64,000 nucleotides of DNA from Scatophagus argus (taxonomy: Eukaryota; Chordata; Actinopteri; Scatophagidae), in NCBI RefSeq assembly GCF_020382885.2, contig NC_058494.1, forward strand, positions 12,232,001-12,296,000, given 5' to 3'. Position numbers and translations under genes: made by a program. Shown piece by piece: positions 47,348 through 60,582 of the stretch. The notes below the pieces were generated by a model. That model was given only the letters and a program-made list of their open reading frames with translations. It was not told the origin of the DNA and ran no database searches. How positions within the stretch are numbered: position 1 is the stretch's first letter; every line of letters begins with the position of its first letter.

Positions 47348-48165
47348 ACCTCACTCTTCTTTCAAGAGCTTTTCCTATGTTGCCTGTTTGTGATACTTAT
47401 ACTTCATCAATGAAATGGCAAACACCAAATACAGAAAGCAACATGGTTTGCTTCAGCTGAGACATAATAATATATAATACACAAAATGAGAAATGTGAAA
47501 ACCTGGGAAAGCAAATACACACCACAATAGTGACTTGTGTCCTGCATCCTCCCTGCCATTACTGTTTAACAGTGTGACAGTGACTATATATATATATATA
47601 TATATTACACATAGTTAGATTGTGCAAAATGTGCAAACATACTTAACTGCAATATGTAACAAGCACACACCAGAGTTGTATATGTGATGTAAAATAATAG
47701 TTTCTATGGCAGCCCTGATGCACAGTGCATCGAGATATGACTATTAGGCATGTCAAGCATTGTAGAAACTGGTTACACAGAACATTGGTATGTTTATGCA
47801 CTCAGTCCAAAAATGGTTTACAATGTCTGGGTGTGTGAAGGTTATTCATCAGGGTCTGTTATCAAGTCTTGAATGCCGTGTCAGATGGATCTGTTCTTAA
47901 TTGTGCTTTGTACAAACACCATAACTTGGGAGTGTGACAGTGCCTCAGAGGACTCCTAACAACTGAAAGACGTTGCTAAATGGAGAAAAATCTTGTTTCA
48001 TTTTTACACACTTCCAAAAATAGTGTATAAGAGCTAGCCCGTGGTGACAGTTGGCAGCATCAGTCGTCATGAAGACCACCAGTCTTCATGACAGTAAAGA
48101 GTAAAGAATCCAACTCACTAACATATTCAGATTCTCATTAACATTCTGGCATCTCAAATTAAGTT
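47348..48165. other. Spacer after unit 1
   Basis: AT-rich, with a TA run at 47585-47606. No gene or recognised element. Confidence 0.5.
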
Positions 48166-48199
48166 TTGCTCTGGTTGCTGCTTTCTTTTATTGCTTATT

Positions 48200-49370
48200 T
48201 TTATTCATTATCTGATATTTTTTTCTTCCTCTTACTTATCTCTGTGGACTTCAGGCATGCCTCTCCTTCCCACAATCTGCCCACCTTTAGCCAGTACATC
48301 AGCCCACCTCAAGGGGAGAACATCAACGGTCTGACACACTGCATAACAGACTCTATCAACTTCTGTATGGAAAACACAGTACCCACCAGGACTGTGCAGT
48401 GCTTCTCCAACAGTACACTGTGGATCATCCCTAAAATGAAGACGGAGGAGTTGAAGGCTTTTCAGAAGAAGCTGAAGAGGAAGATCGGGGAGGGGAAAGC
48501 CTGCTATGGGAAGAAGTTGGAGAGAGGAGTCTGGAAAAGCCTGACCAGACCAGGTGAGAGCTGAGCTTAGGAAAGTAAAAGCGAGGAAGGCTGCAGGTCC
48601 AGGTGGCATCAGCTTCAGGTTCCTCAATTCCTGCATAGACCAGTTATGTCGGATAGGGGAGTACATCTTCACCGTGAGCCTGAAGCTGGGGAGAGTGTCA
48701 CAGCTATGGGAAACATACTGTGTAGTATCGTTGCCAAAGGCAACATACTCCAAGGACCATAGCAGCTTCAGATGTCACTGACATCCCACCTCGTGAAGAC
48801 TCTGGAGAGGCTGGTCCTTCACCATCTGGTGACCCCTTTGATGGACCCAGTCCAGTTTGCCTACCAGCCTAGCATTTGGGTGGATGACGCAGTCACCATC
48901 CTCCCGCACAGAGCCCTCTCACACCTGGACAAGCTTGGGAGCACTGTGAGAATCATGTTCTTTGATTTCTCCAGGGCTTTCAACACCACACAGACTGTGC
49001 TGCTGAGGGACAAGTTGGAGCACTCAGGGGTGGAGCAGCATCTTACAATATGGCAACTGGACTACCTCACCAACCGCCATAGTACTTGAGGATATGAAAC
49101 TGTGTGTCTGACATGGTGGTCTGCAGCATGGGGGCTCCGCAGGGAACGGTCCTGGCTTTGTTCCTTTTCACCCTCTACACTGCGGACTTCAGCTACAACT
49201 CAACAGACTGTCATCTGCAGAAGCTCTCTGATTTTTTTCTTTGTTGGCCTCATAACTGAGAAGAACGATGCAGACTACAGAGAACTGATTCAGGACTTTG
49301 TGGATTGGTGCCAGCGGAACTGCAGCACGGGCAACTCCTTCAGCTGCAGGCCGCTTCCGCTTTAATAAAA
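48200..49370 (+). mobile_element. Degraded LINE (L2/Rex-like) reverse-transcriptase fragment
   Basis: Several frames give recognisable pieces in the right order: the linker before RT (LRKVKARKAAGPGG), RT blocks (TSHLVKTLERLVLHHLV; PVQFAYQPSIWVDDAV; VRIMFFDFSRAFNTTQ; WQLDYLTNRHST) and a later block (ADYRELIQDFVDWCQRN). The catalytic FADD block and the 3' end are not readable. Frames change several times, so it is long dead. It lies between the two histone units. The clade assignment is by motif memory. Confidence 0.75.
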
Positions 49371-49826
49371 AGCTTACCACAACTGTATGGTGGGATGACT
49401 CAACCTACATGTAACGGGGTTATAACTTCTGTTGGCGTTATTGTTGTTCCACTTGCCATTGGGATATTGCTGTGGCTGTATGTGGCAGTTGTTAGTTCCC
49501 CACGGACAGCATGGATTGGTGCACCTATGGAGCCCCTGCGAACTTGGCAGGGGACACCCCACTACTGTTGCAAGTTTGCTCCATGCTGTCCATGTGTGTA
49601 TGTTCATCACTGAGTTTATTACAGTCCTGCCTGTGAGACATTTTTGCTCCTGTTTTCCCAGGATATGGGCAATAAATGGCGTGTTAAACCAAGTACACTG
49701 CGTCGGCTTTTCATTAAAAAAATACACAACGCAGAGACGAGTTACATCCTCCATAATGGTGCAATCACCGTTACATACAGTAGAGCTTCTCTGGACACTG
49801 GAAACCCAGAACAAACTCTCATTCAG
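49371..49826. other. Unassigned sequence before H4 copy 2
   Basis: More GC-rich and codon-like than the spacers. It has a plus frame with a hydrophobic stretch (VGVIVVPLAIGILLWLYVAV near 49430), but nothing I recognise. It may be the rest of a mobile element. Confidence 0.3.
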
Positions 49827-49925
49827 ATCCTGGAGAGCTCAGTTGGTAGAGCAACAAACGTTTAATCTGAGGGAACAACTGTTTCTTAAATTTCCTTTGG
49901 GATCAATAAATTGTTTATCTATCAC
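49827..49925 (+). repeat. tRNA-Lys-like head fused to a LINE-type tail (short SINE-like)
   Basis: 49827-49875 follows tRNA-Lys(UUU) from the acceptor stem through the anticodon arm (GAGCTCAGTTGGTAGAGCA, then CGTTTAATCTGAGGG) and then diverges, with no T arm. It runs straight into TTTCCTTTGGGATCAATAAA and TTTATCTATC, the kind of tail found on fish LINEs. The composite is about 95 bases long and flanks H4 copy 2. Confidence 0.55.
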
Positions 49926-49954
49926 TGGAAGCGTTAAAAGGTGGATTTCAATGA

Positions 49955-50482
<528 letters not shown>

Positions 50483-50513
50483 ACACACCAACTTCTCATC
50501 AACAAACATCAAA

Positions 50514-50529
50514 GGTCCTTTTAAGGGCC
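50514..50529 (+). terminator. Histone 3' stem-loop (H4 copy 2)
   Basis: GGTCCTTTTAAGGGCC, the same G-U-containing variant as in H4 copy 1. Confidence 0.9.
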
Positions 50530-51178
50530 ACACACTCAGACAATATGAAGAGTTGGATGTTCTGATTTTTGTGTTCAGTCAATCGCTACTTATTGTTATC
50601 AATAGATTTTGCTTGTGTTTAATCTTAAACTGTTCTTAAATTTGTATCCTCAAACAAACACTATTAATTTAGCTATTGGGTTCTTTTTTTTTCCTGCTTT
50701 TCCCACGAAATCTGAGCTGATCATCTTCATTTTCATGAAATTAAGTTTTTTTTTTTTTTTTATACACACACACACACACACACACACACTCTCTCTCTCT
50801 CTCTCTCTGACAGTCGATGCTCCTCTAGCACAAAAAAAAACAAGTAGTGGAACACCCACTAATTATATTGTGTATTAGTGTCAATGAAACTTAATACAAT
50901 CTAATAAATGATTTTTCATTCATTCAGTCATTTTTCATTTACATGTGGTGAAGTTTCCTGTTGTGAATATACTAACAACCAATAATTGCTCTGGTTTCAG
51001 TTCAGTGCATTGACGATACGTTATAATCAATGCCTACTCCTAATTTAAATCAATGGTCAATTTTTATAATGTACATACCAATCATTATTTCTTCAAATAC
51101 ATGGAACAAAAGGTTCCACACACGAGCACAGTTCTTTTGTAACTTGAAAGAAACACCTGCTCTTAATAGCAAAGTGGT
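50530..51178. other. H4-H2B spacer of unit 2
   Basis: Contains poly-T, a CA then CT microsatellite (50764-50808), and from 50850 a diverged copy of the unit 1 H4-H1 spacer. No gene. Confidence 0.6.
50764..50808. repeat. Compound (CA)n(CT)n microsatellite
   Basis: About 26 bases of CA followed by about 19 bases of CT, preceded by a poly-T run of about 18. Confidence 0.95.
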
Positions 51179-51194
51179 GGCTCTTAGAAGAGCC
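51179..51194 (-). terminator. Histone 3' stem-loop (H2B)
   Basis: On the minus strand GGCTCTTCTAAGAGCC. The loop has C in place of the third U, allowed by the consensus. It lies 28 bases past the H2B stop. Confidence 0.92.
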
Positions 51195-51222
51195 GTTGGT
51201 TTGTCACAAGACAGATGGTTGT

Positions 51223-51710
<488 letters not shown>

Positions 51711-51839
51711 GCTGCTCAAGGGTTTGGGCGCTTGTGTCACACTTTGAAACGTTGTATTTCCATGGCAACTCGCGTTCATGATTTATGACGCGCCTTTTCG
51801 AGACAGATTGTGTATTATGGAAGGACATTAAGGAAAGGC

Positions 51840-54800
51840 GTGGTCAGACCGTGACTAGCAAAATATAACCTGCTTTAGTTATTTTGTTGTAATGGCTATT
51901 CTGAAACTCTGTAACAACCCAAGTAAAGACCTCCTGTTATTTAACTGACGATTGAACAACGCCAACGACAGTAATAATAAATTAATAAAAGCTGATGCCA
52001 ATGAATGTGATAGGAGAGAAAAAAGACCAAGATCCAATGACAGTTCAAAGACTGGTTGGACTGCATTTTGATAAACAACAACAATCTAATCAAGAAGTGA
52101 TAGTAACAGTTGGGAGCTAACTTTCTAAACAACACAGCATGAAAAGTAGTTTAAAGCCCAACTCTTGAGAGTTCATGATCAATTCACAGACCAAAAATAA
52201 ACCACAACATTGGACTTTGTTTCATCAAGCAATATTTGCTGTTGTGAAAGCCACTCTTGTGAGATATTGAAATTGGACTGAAGAGAAACATGAATATGTG
52301 CCAGATCAGGTTCAGCTGTATATATAGCACCTATATGACACAATAGTTACTGAGAATGTACAGTAAATTATTTGCAAAAGGAAGAGGTCCCAATGGTGAA
52401 CCCTTTGTCACATTGTTTTCTGTTACGAAAATATAGCTTGAACCTCAGAACTGCATTTTCAAAAAGACAAAAAGGAACCTTTTTTTTTTTTTTTTAAAAA
52501 AAGAGATGTAATCAAAAATTCAAAAGCTTGATCAATGAAGATTAGACCTGTGAGCTCATCAGAGTTAGAATGGTTCAACCTGAAACCAGACTGAAATGAA
52601 GACTAAGTATTGTGGATGCTGAGATAATGTGGAAGTTGATCACAAACTGATTCTTTGAAGACTTTAACAACTGAACAAATAATGGATATGGGGCTATAAT
52701 TGTTAATATCAAGTATATTTCTATTATATGAAGTGGAATGTGTACATTTTCAGATTGCTGGTAACTCATTTGTAGACAAAAAAAGGTTGAATAAATGAGT
52801 GAATACATGAGAACATGGAAATCTAATTTAATACGTCTGTTTTCTTGTCCAGTCCAGCAACATTGTTCACATTGTATTCAATAGTGGCACTCTGGACTTA
52901 AGCTGGTATAATTTTCCTCAAAGAAAAAGAACTGCAGCAACAAGAAAGTAAGTGTCAGGTGACAAGGTAGAACAAGCAGGAAAAATACTGATTAAATATT
53001 TGGGCAACAATGGTGGCCGGATGGTGACACAAGCCAAAGTTTGTATCAATACCCAACCAAAGTTCATCTGTTTGGTGCTGTCTCCTTATGACCCTGTGCA
53101 AATTTTCTTCTGCAAATAACAACAGACAATTATAGCAAATTTAATGCAATAGCAGCTGACACCATAAAATCAAATTTTAATGCTGATGACTGCCTTAAGC
53201 TTGTCGTACCAGAAAAGCAAGCTGTTAAACTCTCAGTGAGCTGTGTGCTAAAGATTCAAACTAGAAAAATGGGTTAGCAATAGCCACGCTGTCCTGACAT
53301 AGAGCTAAACAGAATAAAGAACTGGTCCTGGACAGAGAAAAGCTAAATGTGGAAGGGGCTTTTGGGATGTACTGGAAGACTGAAAATGACAGAGTTGGTT
53401 TTCAGATTACAATTAAGATAAGATCTCTTACCAGATGAGCTGTACTCTCTACTGTCAGTTTAATATACAACCCTGAGGGAAAGGTCTTGCTGTACCTGTT
53501 GTACTAAAGGCGAAATAAGTTCTCCAAGATCTTTTCTGGGCTAAGTGTGGATGGAAAAAAAAAAAGCCTTGGAGAATTCATCTCACTTGCGTGAAGTGAC
53601 ACTTACAATCTGCGATCAAACCAAAAGCATCTCTATATTAAAAATGCATCCAATCCATGAAATTCCATGGAAACATTTGCACATAAGTCACATAATCAAT
53701 AGTACACATTTAAGAGAAAAACAGAGAGTAATCAATATTGCCAAACCTTAAATTATTCAGTATCTCTACAGTATTGACCAGAAAACCACACAGTTTTTGT
53801 TTCTCACCTTGTTTTAGCTGACATAAAACTGTGATGCTGTCACCAACTTGTGCTCACTGACACAATTAAATAATAAAATATCAAAGGGAAATGAACAATA
53901 TATATATACAATATCACCTCAGTATGACACGTTTTATTGCCATATAGCATGTGCATGTTATTATTTAAAAAAATAAATGTTGCAACACTGAGCAGGGCCT
54001 CATTTCACCTCTGCTGCATACTGCAGTGTATTTAACTTGATGTAACGTGATTTAGAATACATTCCTACAGAGGAAATGAGTCCCTCTTTAATGCTTTGCT
54101 GGATGCTTGGGTATTTGTTGTCACAATAGTATGTATTCGTTCATTGATTGCTCATATCTTATCAGCCAGAACTTCGGATACAGAAAATCAGGGTGAATAT
54201 TTAAGATTTAAAAAAGGGTCCATAGACTGACATGCTGTGAAAAGTTCAGTGCAGAAATAGTTAGCCTGCAGGACAGGAAGAGTTAAACATTTGTTGAGGA
54301 ATATTAGGCAAGGGACAAGGGGCACTCCTGCTGCAGCTTTATTTATTAATTAGTTTGCATTGTTTTTACAATAAATTCTTTTCATTTACATAGCATCTGT
54401 AACAAAGGGAAAATAATGTAAACTATACCTTTTCATATCTATGCCTCATAACCCTCTCAGCCTGTGTGATATATTGAAATATTGATATAATTAACAAGAG
54501 TACTTTCCATGCTGTCCTCAATATTGCTAAATACATGGCTCAGGACAGTAATAGTAGTAGTAGTTGTAGTAGTAGTGGTGTGCATTAAAATTTTGATGCA
54601 GCAGGTCAAAAGTGTGAATCTGAATCCCTTTGAATGTCAGTATCATTTTCATAATCAGCTCCATCTTTACTGCTGCTGGGGATCATGTTTGATCAAACTT
54701 GAGCTGAAAAGACAAAAGACAAATAGTTTATCTTAGCTCTAAGCAATGTAAAGTCTAGAAGTCAAAATCCTCACTTTCAGCATCAGCAGAAGACTGCAAC

Positions 54801-54950
54801 TGTTGTGTGACACTGAACGAAGTATTCAGCAAAGCTTAATATATCAACCAAGCAGCTGTTACATTTAAATACAACTATTATACTGCCTGAGACATTTGTC
54901 TTTTAATTGTCAACGTGTATGTTACATTTTATTTGCATTAAAAGGCGTCT
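51840..54950. other. H2B-H1 spacer of unit 2
   Basis: A 3.1 kb gene-free stretch absent from unit 1. It contains an old LINE RT relic (52170-52870, minus), a TAG-type trinucleotide run (54549-54580), and segments at 53800-54000 and 54580-54720 that are diverged copies of other cluster spacers. The rest was not recognised. Confidence 0.55.
52170..52870 (-). mobile_element. Old LINE reverse-transcriptase relic
   Basis: Minus-strand frames give RT block order: NYSPISIICSVVKVFKESV, then CDQLPHYLSIHN, SSFQSGFRLNHSN, TGLIFIDQAFEF, later GPLPFANNL and a QSNFN..EWL-like stretch. This corresponds to YRPIS, LSxFQSGFR, FIDLxKAFD and GPLLF of non-LTR reverse transcriptases. It is heavily decayed, with stops and frame changes. 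Family not assigned. Confidence 0.6.
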
Positions 54951-54962
54951 TGGATATAAAAA

Positions 54963-55551
54963 ATGTTCATAAACACGTCGATCAGCTCTGATAGGAAGTC
55001 TGGCGCCATAAAGCTTCGGCCATCGTCAGTGTGTTTGCTGCTGCCAGAACAACTTCACTTTATTACGACGTGATCACCAACCGATGGATGTTTTTACCTC
55101 GAGTCTCTGAACAAAAACTGGGAGCAACTGGAAAACGACTTTTGATGGAGCTCCGGTAAGTTTTAAAACATTTTAGGAGCGAAATGAGTGGGGAAAGTCG
55201 CTGAGCAGCGCTGGCCACGACGGTGAATGTGTGAGGTTTGGAGGCTCCCCAAACAAAATGCCGACAGCATCCGAGCTCTACATGACCTCAGTGCGAAGAG
55301 ACAAGAGTCCGCTATCGGCTCCCGTCACTGTCAGCCTTCAGCACTTCTCCCACGTTTAGTTTGGACTCTTTTATGGATGAGGAGAAAACACAAGTGACAG
55401 GACATTCACAGCGCTCCGAGGAGCCACGGCCTGACTTCACTCTCCACGGTTCTCATGGTGTGTTTAAGGCCCGCCTCCTGCTCCGGATTCCTCATCAGTT
55501 CAGTCAGACGCTCGTTGTCGTGAACACATCACTGAGGAAAAAAAAAGTAAA
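54963..55551 (+). promoter_or_regulatory. H1 upstream region (copy 2)
   Basis: About 590 bases nearly identical to 43490-44069. AAACACA box at 55386-55392 and GC-rich GGCCCGCCTCC near 55470. Homology upstream of about 54960 drops quickly. Confidence 0.6.
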
Positions 55552-56178
55552 ATGGCAGAAGTCGCTCCAGCTCCAGCCGCCGCTGCTCCGGCAGCCAAAG
55601 CGCCCAAGAAGAAGGCTTCCAAGCCGAGGAAGGCTGGCCCCAGCGTCAGCGACCTCATCGTGAAAGCTGTGGCCGCTTCCAAGGAGCGGAACGGCGTGTC
55701 CGCGGCCGCCCTCAAGAAGACTCTGGCTGCCGGAGGCTACGACGTGGAGAAGAACAAGGCCCGCGTTAAGATCGCCATCAGGAGCCTGGTGACTAAGGGA
55801 ACTCTGCTCCAGACCAAGGGGACCGGGGCCTCCGGCTCCTTCAAGATGAACAAGAAGGCGGCTGAGCCCAAAGCAAAGAAGCCAGTCAAGAAAGCCGCTC
55901 CCGCTGCCAAGAAGCCCGCAGCCAAGAAATCCACAGCGGCTAAGAAGCCCAAAGCTGCGGCAGCAGCCAAGAAGGCCACAACCACAAAGAAGTCCCCGAA
56001 GAAGGCCAAGAAAACCGCGACGCCCAAGAAAGTAGCCAAGAGCACCAAGAAGACTACCAAGAGTCCCAAGAAGGTGGCTAAGAAGGTGGCCAAGAAGCCT
56101 CCCGCAGCCAAGAAACCTGCCGCAAAGAAAGTTGCCAAGCCCAAAGCCAAGAAGGCAGCAGCACCCAAGAAGAAGTGA
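55552..56178 (+). CDS. H1: Linker histone H1 (copy 2)
   Basis: 208 residues, the same protein as copy 1. The globular domain is at about 28-100, with a Lys/Ala/Pro tail and KSPKK motifs. The two H1 genes and their 5' flanks are far more similar than the surrounding spacers, which points to recent exchange (gene conversion or unequal crossing-over). Confidence 0.99.
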   Translation: MAEVAPAPAAAAPAAKAPKKKASKPRKAGPSVSDLIVKAVAASKERNGVSAAALKKTLAAGGYDVEKNKARVKIAIRSLVTKGTLLQTKGTGASGSFKMNKKAAEPKAKKPVKKAAPAAKKPAAKKSTAAKKPKAAAAAKKATTTKKSPKKAKKTATPKKVAKSTKKTTKSPKKVAKKVAKKPPAAKKPAAKKVAKPKAKKAAAPKKK

Positions 56179-56215
56179 GCCCCCATCACTCTGAGGACTA
56201 AACATCCTGACCAAA

Positions 56216-56231
56216 GGCTCTTTTAAGAGCC
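56216..56231 (+). terminator. Histone 3' stem-loop (H1 copy 2)
   Basis: GGCTCTTTTAAGAGCC followed by ACCCAAA. Canonical SLBP signal. Confidence 0.95.
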
Positions 56232-56263
56232 ACCCAAATCAACTTTATTGAGCCTATTCCTGT

Positions 56264-58240
56264 TCCCCATGTTGTCATTCAAGCACAGTTTCATTGTTTT
56301 ATTAGGATCACTTTGATCAAGAGGAAGGAGACAGCAGTCAATAAGATAGCACTGATATTGACCTCTTTTTGAGATTCAAATATGAACCCACATTAGAACA
56401 TTTGACAACAAAATCGGCTCCTTTGTCCCATAAATACCACAATACTGTAACTAACTGCTTCCGCTGGCCTTCTGGAAGTTCACGTTGGGACTGAGCAACA
56501 AAACATGACTAAAGTGTCTTCTCTCCTACTCAAGTAGTTATTTGTTGAATGTGAACTACATTTTTGTATCAAAGCCACTGCTGATCCTGTGCTGTTTTGG
56601 GTCGCTGCCACTGCCACCATGTACTTTTTCACCACAAGACTTACTTCCTGTTGCCAGTTGGTGACTCATCAAAGATGTGAAATTCTTTGGAAGAAGTGTA
56701 AAAAAATAAATAAATCCCCACTAACTCAACCTGTTCCAGTTGAAGAGCTTCTAATTCCACAAGTGCTGCTCTTTAATGAGAGGTATTGTGTTATTTTGCC
56801 AAAGGCATAAAAAAATATCCTATCATAATTTCACCACTTACACTAATGTGTGTGTTTTTTGAGTTTCACACGTGGCATAGGAAACTGAGCTGCACATGGA
56901 TGCACTAATAATAAATAACCTCTAAAGGTAATTCCTTCATTTTCAGTAGGGTCTTCACACTGGTCAGTGTCCTAATGATAACTTTTCATTTCAGTGTCCC
57001 TTTAAAATTTTTCCTCTTTTTACAATTTAATATAATGTATTATTCATTTAATTAATTTTATATTTACTGGTGCCAAAACACCATCTCTCCCTGTGTTGAA
57101 ACAGTGTGCATTTCCTTTTGCACACTGATTTGGTGATGACTGATATAACAGGTGAAAAGTGTGGTCCTGAATTCTTTTAAATCCATTTGGGTGTCTGTAG
57201 AGTTTTTAAAATCTGCTCCATTATTACTGCTGCTGAGGTGATACTTGATCAAACTGGCTTCATAAAGTCAACTTTATCTTCTGTATGTCGACTAAACAAG
57301 TCAAAGAGCTGTTCCATCTAAAGACACTTATTTTGAAGGGGCAAAGACTGCTGTCTTTTAATTGTCAGTGTGTTTGTCCATTAATAGAAGTATTAACCTG
57401 TTCCTCACTAGGCCTCTTTCTGACACACACATTAGAAGATAGCAATAAATAAATATCAGAATAGAACAGTTTATTGCCACGTGGACAGATACACAGATAG
57501 ATTCATTTTACACACTATATATATATATATACAATATGAACAATAACAGCAGCCCCCCTCCAGTCACTGTGTGCTCAACTCCTGAAGCCTCATTTTAATG
57601 AGCTGTGCTGAATTTACTGTTGCACAAACCTCCTGCACAGCTTTGGTATGAGTGTGGCAGTTCATACAGCTGTGATGCTGCCACCAGCTCGTACTCACTG
57701 GAGCACAGACACTGACAGATAATGTACAGGGAAACAGACATATGATTTCACCCCAGTATGGCAATAAAAACATGCATATTGCTTTGCATTCAAATAATTT
57801 AGTTACTCCATCTTTAAACTCTGCGTTAACATTTGCACACATATATACCTATAAGTTCATATCATCTGTGCTTGTTTTAGTTACAGTTGACTTATACAGC
57901 ATCTTTCACTTATCAGTTCATGTTGCAGCACGTGGTCCAAAGGGCACATTATTTCACTTGTGCTGTGCACTGGTCATGTAGTAATGACAGTACTGACTGC
58001 TCAGCTTCACTTGGATATCTGAAAACTTTGATTTGTTACCATAAAACAACTTGGCTTCTTTTGCAGATTTCTGCCAGGTTTAGCTGTAATGAATAACAGT
58101 GCTGTCACTTTACTGCTAAGTGCTGTGTGCTTAAGGACAGAAAATGTTAACTAGTGGTGCTGAACTAAAGCAGTGTATGTGGAGGTGCATGTTGCAATTT
58201 AGAAGGCATTTGTAGAGACACTAAAGGAACGTGACTCTAA
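56264..58240. other. H1-H2A spacer of unit 2 with decayed H1-upstream copy
   Basis: 56825-57255 is a diverged copy of the unit 1 H4-H1 spacer (42977-43450). 57255-57390 continues into a weak match to the H1 upstream region, ending without an H1 gene. 57650-57800 matches 53805-53990 in part. No gene. Confidence 0.55.
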
Positions 58241-58252
58241 AGTTGAGTGTGT

Positions 58253-58268
58253 GGCTCTTAAAAGAGCC
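58253..58268 (-). terminator. Histone 3' stem-loop (H2A copy 2)
   Basis: Minus-strand GGCTCTTTTAAGAGCC, 31 bases past the stop. Confidence 0.95.
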
Positions 58269-58299
58269 TTTTTGCGGTTGTTTCCAGAGATATTGAGGT

Positions 58300-59473
<1,174 letters not shown>

Positions 59474-59500
59474 ACTGTCTGCTCCTGTCCAAACCACAAC

Positions 59501-59516
59501 GGCTCTTTTAAGAGCC
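59501..59516 (+). terminator. Histone 3' stem-loop (H3 copy 2)
   Basis: GGCTCTTTTAAGAGCC followed by ACCTCA. Canonical SLBP signal. Confidence 0.95.
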
Positions 59517-59559
59517 ACCTCACTCTTCATTTGAGAGCTTTTCCTATGTGTCTTGTTTG

Positions 59560-60340
59560 TGTGATGTTAACTACAGACTTTATTCTAATGTCAGGCTGGT
59601 CGTCGGATTGTGAAGCTGGTTGATAATATTAGTGGTTGTATGCCAGCTACCTAACTTGTGTCTGAGTCCTGTGGGATCAAAGCCCCCTTGTCTCTAGGAC
59701 ATTGTTGTCTACACCAGAACAAATGACCTGTACTGCACAGGGACACAGACCACACAGTCACTGACAGACAGACAGACTGCAGGGTGCATCTATAGAGTTT
59801 CAGCTTGATATTGTCACCCTCCTGTCCAGCATAAACTGCCCACCTACCTGCATTAGCTTTTAGAGTTTTCTTATGTTTGTTTACATGCTGCTTATGAATA
59901 AACACCTCACAGTCACTATCTCACAACTTGTGTTGGTTACTAGTAATTAGTTTCTGAACAGCAGCCACTGGTCTCTTCACACTTGCTTCATCATCACCAA
60001 TCAACAGACTCTTTTGTATTTTGCACAGCCTTCTGTGTGGGAGCATATGCAAACTTGTGCAGCTTCTTTTTACCCTCCTTGGGCACATTGAAAGGATACC
60101 TAATGCAGACACAGAACTGATGAAAACAACAAAACTGACTGCAAAACTTCTTTTTCTTTTCTCATATGCCTGACACTCAGGTATCGTTGTAGATTCTTTA
60201 GGAAACACTTGGAAATATTTTCAAACAATTCTGACACATTTTCATGATTTTTCCTGCTGTTAAAAATGAGTTGCAAGAATGTTGAGCAGGCTAATAGAGA
60301 GAGGAGACACATTCACAGTGCTATGCAGTGGTGTTCAACG
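59560..60340. other. Region right of the histone cluster
   Basis: Homology with the first H3 flank ends soon after the stem-loop. No gene or recognised element is seen up to the LINE debris at 60345. Confidence 0.5.
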
Positions 60341-60344
60341 AATT

Positions 60345-60535
60345 AATTTTTTTTTTTCATTTTTGATGTTTTGGTCCGAATGGACCGTAACCTCCTGCCT
60401 GAAGGGAGTTTCTCAAAGAGTCTGTGTCCAGGGTGAGAAGGGTCAGCTGTGATCTGACCTGCAGACCTGCACGCCTCAGATATTGTCATTTTTAATGTTG
60501 TTACTAATAAAATATTATGGGTAACTCTGTTGTTT
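60345..60535 (-). mobile_element. LINE ORF2 C-terminal fragment
   Basis: The minus frame reads ITADPSHPGHRLFEKLPSGR and RLRSIRTKTSK, the characteristic C-terminal end of fish L2/Rex-like LINE proteins (compare [20 protein letters not shown] in the neighbouring plus-strand element). Only about 190 bases remain. Confidence 0.7.
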
Positions 60536-60582
60536 AGCACCTTTTTTTAATAATACTATTTATATATTATTATGTATTTCCT

